Source: Emticicia sp037153985 (GTDB lineage Bacteria; Bacteroidota; Bacteroidia; Cytophagales; Spirosomataceae). Taken from it: a stretch of DNA of 64,000 nt. The translations under genes and the position numbers were made by a program. Each line of letters opens with the position of its first letter. The stretch's first letter is position 1. The stretch lies in NCBI RefSeq assembly GCF_037153985.1, contig NZ_JBBAYI010000016.1:34545-98544 (forward strand). The letters are read 5' to 3'. The notes beneath the pieces were generated by a model. That model had not been told where the DNA came from. It saw only the letters and a list, made by a program, of their open reading frames with translations, and did not search any database. Positions 60,811-64,000 of the stretch are shown one piece after another.

Positions 60811-62373
60811 ATGAAAAAAATATACACCTTCCTGTTGGTTTGCTACTTTATGGCAGGCCATGCACAGCAAAAATATCTGACACTTTCTAAAGAGGTGTTG
60901 CACGATAAAATAAAAGGAGGTTGGGCAGGCCAGACCATTGGCGTAACTTTCGGAGGGCCAATGGAGTTCCGGTATAACGGCACCATTATCAATGAGTACC
61001 AGCCTATTCCGTGGTATGATGGGTATCTGAAGAAAACCATGCTTGAGAACCCGGGCTTGTATGATGACCTATATATGGACCTCACCTTTGTTGATGTTTT
61101 TGAAAAAGAAGGGCTTGATGCACCCGTTGAGTCTCATGCCAAAGCCTATGCCAATGCCGGATATGCCCTTTGGCATGCTAATCAGGCAGGGCGTTACAAT
61201 ATATTACATAACATTATGCCTCCGCAGTCGGGGCATTGGTTACATAACCCCCATGCCGACTGTATCGATTATCAGATTGAATGTGATTTTGCAGGGTTGA
61301 TGTCGCCCGGAATGCCTAATACAGCATCCAGAATTTCTGATAAAATAGGGCATATCATGAACTACGGCGACGGCTGGTACGGAGGGGTTTTTCTTGGCGC
61401 TTGTTACACATTGGCGTTTACTTCTAATAATATCGAGTATATTATTAATGAAGCCCTGAAAACAATTCCGAAGCAAAGCGAGTATTATAAATGTATTGCC
61501 GATGTAATTAAGTTCTATAAAATGTATCCGAACGACTGGAAAAAAACATGGTATGCTTTGCAGGAACGTTGGTCAGAAGATATTGGCTGCCCCGACGGAG
61601 TTTTCACTCCTTTTAATATTGATGCCAAACTGAACTCGGCTTATGTAGTTTTAGGTTTATTATATGGTAAAGGTGATTTCACGAAGACCATCGAGATAAC
61701 CACCCGTTGTGGGCAGGATGCCGATTGTAATCCATCGTCGGCCTGTGGAATTCTGGGAACTATGTTAGGTTACTCAAAAATACCCGCTTATTGGAAAATA
61801 GGTCTGAAAGAAGCAGAAGATATTGATTTTAAATACACCACTATTTCGTTGAACGATGTATATGAAATCGGCTTAAAACACGCCTTGCAGACTATTGAAC
61901 GAAATGGCGGTAAAGTTTCGGGCAATAAGGTAAGCATTCTGGTACAAAAACCTGAGGTTGTTCGGTTTGAGCAGAGCTTTGAGCAGGTGTATCCGGTAGA
62001 TAAAATATTTGTTTATAAAAGTGTGAAAGACCAATACGCCTTTGATTTTGAAGGAACAGGCGTAGTAATGAAAGGAGTAGCAGAGAAAAAAGATAAAGAA
62101 ACCAAAGAGGCAATACTGAACGTAGAAGTTTATATTGATGATAAACTGGTTGAAACCGTAGAAATGCCTACTGAATTTCGTACCCGTAAGCATGAGATTT
62201 TCTGGAATTACCAATTACCTAAAGGCAAACATAAAGCTGTATTGAAATTATTGAATCCTTCGGCTCAATATGATTTACGGCTCAATGATATTATCATATA
62301 TAATGACCAGCCCAATACTGCCGATAACCAGACGATTTACCGATTTGGGCAACCGCGTAAAATTAAACCTTAG
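60811..62373 (+). CDS. Secreted ADP-ribosylglycohydrolase-fold protein with C-terminal beta domain
   Basis: This 520-residue protein has a signal peptide ending near AGHAQQ (about 1-19). The core has the DraG fold motifs: KGGWAGQTIG (35-44), DDLYMDLTF (85-93) where cytoplasmic enzymes have DDT, and RCGQDADCNPSSACGILG (about 290-307), the second metal motif. Residues after 390 form a beta-sandwich that could bind carbohydrate. Exported members in Bacteroidota lie in glycan loci, so the substrate may be a sugar rather than ADP-ribosylated protein; this is inference. Confidence 0.83.
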   Translation: MKKIYTFLLVCYFMAGHAQQKYLTLSKEVLHDKIKGGWAGQTIGVTFGGPMEFRYNGTIINEYQPIPWYDGYLKKTMLENPGLYDDLYMDLTFVDVFEKEGLDAPVESHAKAYANAGYALWHANQAGRYNILHNIMPPQSGHWLHNPHADCIDYQIECDFAGLMSPGMPNTASRISDKIGHIMNYGDGWYGGVFLGACYTLAFTSNNIEYIINEALKTIPKQSEYYKCIADVIKFYKMYPNDWKKTWYALQERWSEDIGCPDGVFTPFNIDAKLNSAYVVLGLLYGKGDFTKTIEITTRCGQDADCNPSSACGILGTMLGYSKIPAYWKIGLKEAEDIDFKYTTISLNDVYEIGLKHALQTIERNGGKVSGNKVSILVQKPEVVRFEQSFEQVYPVDKIFVYKSVKDQYAFDFEGTGVVMKGVAEKKDKETKEAILNVEVYIDDKLVETVEMPTEFRTRKHEIFWNYQLPKGKHKAVLKLLNPSAQYDLRLNDIIIYNDQPNTADNQTIYRFGQPRKIKP

Positions 62374-62450
62374 TTAATAAGTGGGGTCTAACGTATATGT
62401 TGAGCAATAAAAGTACGTTAATAGTAAAAACATAAATAATCAGACAACTC

Positions 62451-63176
62451 ATGAAAAAAGCAATTATCAGTCTCGTCGCTCTGGCAATGTCGATAAGTAT
62501 GACATTCGCTCAAACCGCAGAAGATGTTTTAAATAAATATATGGAAGCTACCGGTGGGAAATCTCTCTGGGAGGGCGTAAGCAATTATTCTATGAAACAA
62601 AGTTATAGAAGTGGCAATGCCTCTGACTATGACATGGACGTAAAAGCCTCTTTTGCCGATGGTTCTATGTCAAAAGCTAAAACCATTCTGAAAAGAACAT
62701 TTATATATGGTATAAAAGGAAATGAAGGTTGGCTAAAAGTACCGCTCGGAAGTAGTGACAAAGCTACTCAGTATGAAACCAAAGACCTGAGCCAGAAAGA
62801 ACAAGAAAATATGCGCAGAGAGTTAAAAGAATTGGTATTGCCTTTCTGGGACTATCAGAAAAAAGGATACGTGGCTACTTTGGTAGGTGCTGAAACTTTA
62901 AACGGTAAAAAAGTAACACAAGTAGAGTTAAATGGTAAAGGAGTAAAATATAACCTTTATTTCGACCAAGAAACAGATTTACTTGTAAGAAGAAAACTAA
63001 CCCTTGCCAGCGGAGAAATAATCACCGAAGATTACACAAGTTATGCTACTTCGCCTTACGGAATAAAATACCCTTCTGAATCAACCTACACCAGTAGCGT
63101 TGAAAAAAGAACTGTGAAGGTAACAACAAGCATAGTCTTTAATGATAATATTGCCCCAGCGGCATTTGCCAGATAA
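62451..63176 (+). CDS. LolA-like outer-membrane lipoprotein-sorting family protein
   Basis: A 241-residue periplasmic protein with a signal peptide (MKKAIISLVALAMSISMTFA). The AEDVLNKYMEATGG opening of the mature chain and the half-barrel strand pattern (for example YNLYFDQETDLLVRRKL) fit the LolA/LppX superfamily, which carries lipids or lipoproteins. In Bacteroidota such short proteins are paralogues of LolA; the cargo here is unknown. It ends at a strong terminator. Confidence 0.75.
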   Translation: MKKAIISLVALAMSISMTFAQTAEDVLNKYMEATGGKSLWEGVSNYSMKQSYRSGNASDYDMDVKASFADGSMSKAKTILKRTFIYGIKGNEGWLKVPLGSSDKATQYETKDLSQKEQENMRRELKELVLPFWDYQKKGYVATLVGAETLNGKKVTQVELNGKGVKYNLYFDQETDLLVRRKLTLASGEIITEDYTSYATSPYGIKYPSESTYTSSVEKRTVKVTTSIVFNDNIAPAAFAR

Positions 63177-63178
63177 AC

Positions 63179-63212
63179 AAAACAGGCTCGGTTTCAAAAC
63201 CGAGCCTGTTTT
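63179..63212. terminator. Bidirectional terminator after the LolA-like gene
   Basis: AAAACAGGCTCGGTT pairs perfectly with AACCGAGCCTGTTTT around TCAA. It also covers the last bases of the opposing iron permease-like gene. Confidence 0.9.
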
Positions 63213-63720
63213 ATGTTGCCCCTTTGCTGTTTGCATTATTTTTTCCATCCAGTGTTTTGTTCTTTCGCTGAGAACTTGATTTCTCCTCATGTTTCTGTGA
63301 AGCCTCCTCAATGGAGTGGGAAATAAAAGCATCATCTTCTTTTTCGGCCAGTTCGGCCAGCTTTCTATAAAACTTCTTGGCTTTGTCGAGTTCATCTTCT
63401 GTTAAATCCTCAATATCAATTAATCGGTTACTGGCTTTTTCACTTGAAGCAATCAGTTCGTTTAATTTGATTTGCAAGGCAATAGTATCTTTGTTCTGCG
63501 ATTGCTGAATAATAAACACCATCAGAAACGTAATAATAGTAGTACCCGTATTGATAACCAATTGCCAGGTATCAGAAAAACTAAACAGCGGCCCTGAAAC
63601 CGCCCAGATAATAATTACTAAAAAAGCACTTACAAAGGCATACGGGCTTCCGGTAGCTTTGGTTACCTTTTTGGAAAACTGGTCGAAGAAACCAAAAATC
63701 CCTTTTTTATTTCGTTTCAT
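63211..63720 (-). CDS. Low-affinity iron permease-like protein
   Basis: The 169-residue protein has two membrane segments (about 26-46 and 52-73), with the WAVSGPLFSFSDTWQLVINT stretch between and the signature QQSQNKDTIALQIKLNELI (72-90), as in the small low-affinity iron permease (Fet4-like) family. The C-terminal 70 residues are charged and Glu/Lys-rich, likely cytoplasmic. Iron transport by bacterial members is not firmly proven. The gene stop overlaps the terminator. Confidence 0.82.
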   Translation of the reverse strand: MKRNKKGIFGFFDQFSKKVTKATGSPYAFVSAFLVIIIWAVSGPLFSFSDTWQLVINTGTTIITFLMVFIIQQSQNKDTIALQIKLNELIASSEKASNRLIDIEDLTEDELDKAKKFYRKLAELAEKEDDAFISHSIEEASQKHEEKSSSQRKNKTLDGKNNANSKGAT

Positions 63721-64000
63721 TGTTAAATGATTTGTATGATGGATGGTATATAAACTTAGAATCTTACGTTAAAATAAGTATTCTAAAAAACTGTTCCACC
63801 CCATATCTGGTGCTTATGCCGTGCTGGTAGCAGATAATTAAGGAATAAGACTTAAGTTTTACATATAACAAAACCAAGAAATAATATAAACGTTTTGTTT
63901 GGTGCAACTTGTAAATAGCTGTAAATAAGAGGAGTAAGTTGGTGGGCTAAAAAAACTTTTGAGAGGGGTCTTGACAAAGGCAAAAAAGTGCCGTACCTTT
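63721..64000 (+). other. Right-edge spacer with a truncated promoter-like signal
   Basis: No coding frame or RNA gene is visible in the last 280 bases. At the very end TTGACA (63971-63976) and TACCTTT (63994-64000, cut by the edge) are about 20 bases apart, as in strong Bacteroidota stable-RNA promoters. The base after the window decides whether the -7 element is TAnnTTTG. Confidence 0.45.

Overview
The window looks like chromosome of a gliding or T9SS-bearing Bacteroidota, most likely a member of the Cytophagales. The evidence is a gldH lipoprotein gene, a PorZ-like protein with a type IX sorting tail, PSP1 next to gldH, many SusE/lipoprotein-style Cys-containing signal peptides, intergenic promoters of the TTG-N18-20-TAnnTTTG type, and A+T-rich spacers with few Shine-Dalgarno sites. 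Species identity cannot be fixed from the sequence alone. I see no insertion sequence, prophage or CRISPR array.

Layout. 1-2.5 kb: end of an unknown gene, a YeeE/YedE-type sulfur transporter pair and a secreted DUF6807 protein. 2.5-11.3 kb: mostly minus-strand housekeeping genes (dipeptide epimerase, ComB-like phosphatase, hemB, LON-domain protein, gldH, PSP1 protein with a long Asn/Gln tail, purD, a gluzincin-like protein), with folA on the plus strand. 11.4-22.5 kb: cytochrome c haem lyase, a PorZ-like protein, M1 peptidase, MFS transporter, greA, fmt. 22.5-30.6 kb: surface lipoproteins around a LytTR regulator with two LytS-type kinases. 30.8-39.2 kb: S10 peptidase, Nudix, MFS, and a five-gene minus-strand run headed by a Crp/Fnr regulator.

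39.5-45.7 kb is the most unusual part. A minus-strand three-gene operon encodes an aegerolysin-like protein (C-terminal domain), a MACPF-like protein and an unknown third protein. It sits back to back with a TPR sensor kinase and a NarL-type response regulator, and a near-perfect 44-bp palindrome lies between the two divergent units. Aegerolysin plus MACPF is the composition of the two-component pleurotolysin pores of fungi, so this is a candidate bacterial bicomponent pore-forming system. The assignment rests on motif recognition by eye.

45.7-51 kb: tRNA-Cys, an ECF-type sigma factor with two downstream envelope genes, then a stable-RNA operon tRNA-Tyr, tRNA-Gly, tRNA-Thr, tuf. That operon contains degenerate tRNA-Gly and tRNA-Thr copies, and the two tRNA promoters share a 13-bp start-site motif. 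51-64 kb: AraC regulator, hydrolases, YfhO-like membrane protein, Tet-family MFS, CBS protein, FAD oxidoreductase, a secreted ADP-ribosylglycohydrolase-fold protein, a LolA-like protein and a small low-affinity iron permease-like protein. The window ends on what looks like the start of another strong promoter.
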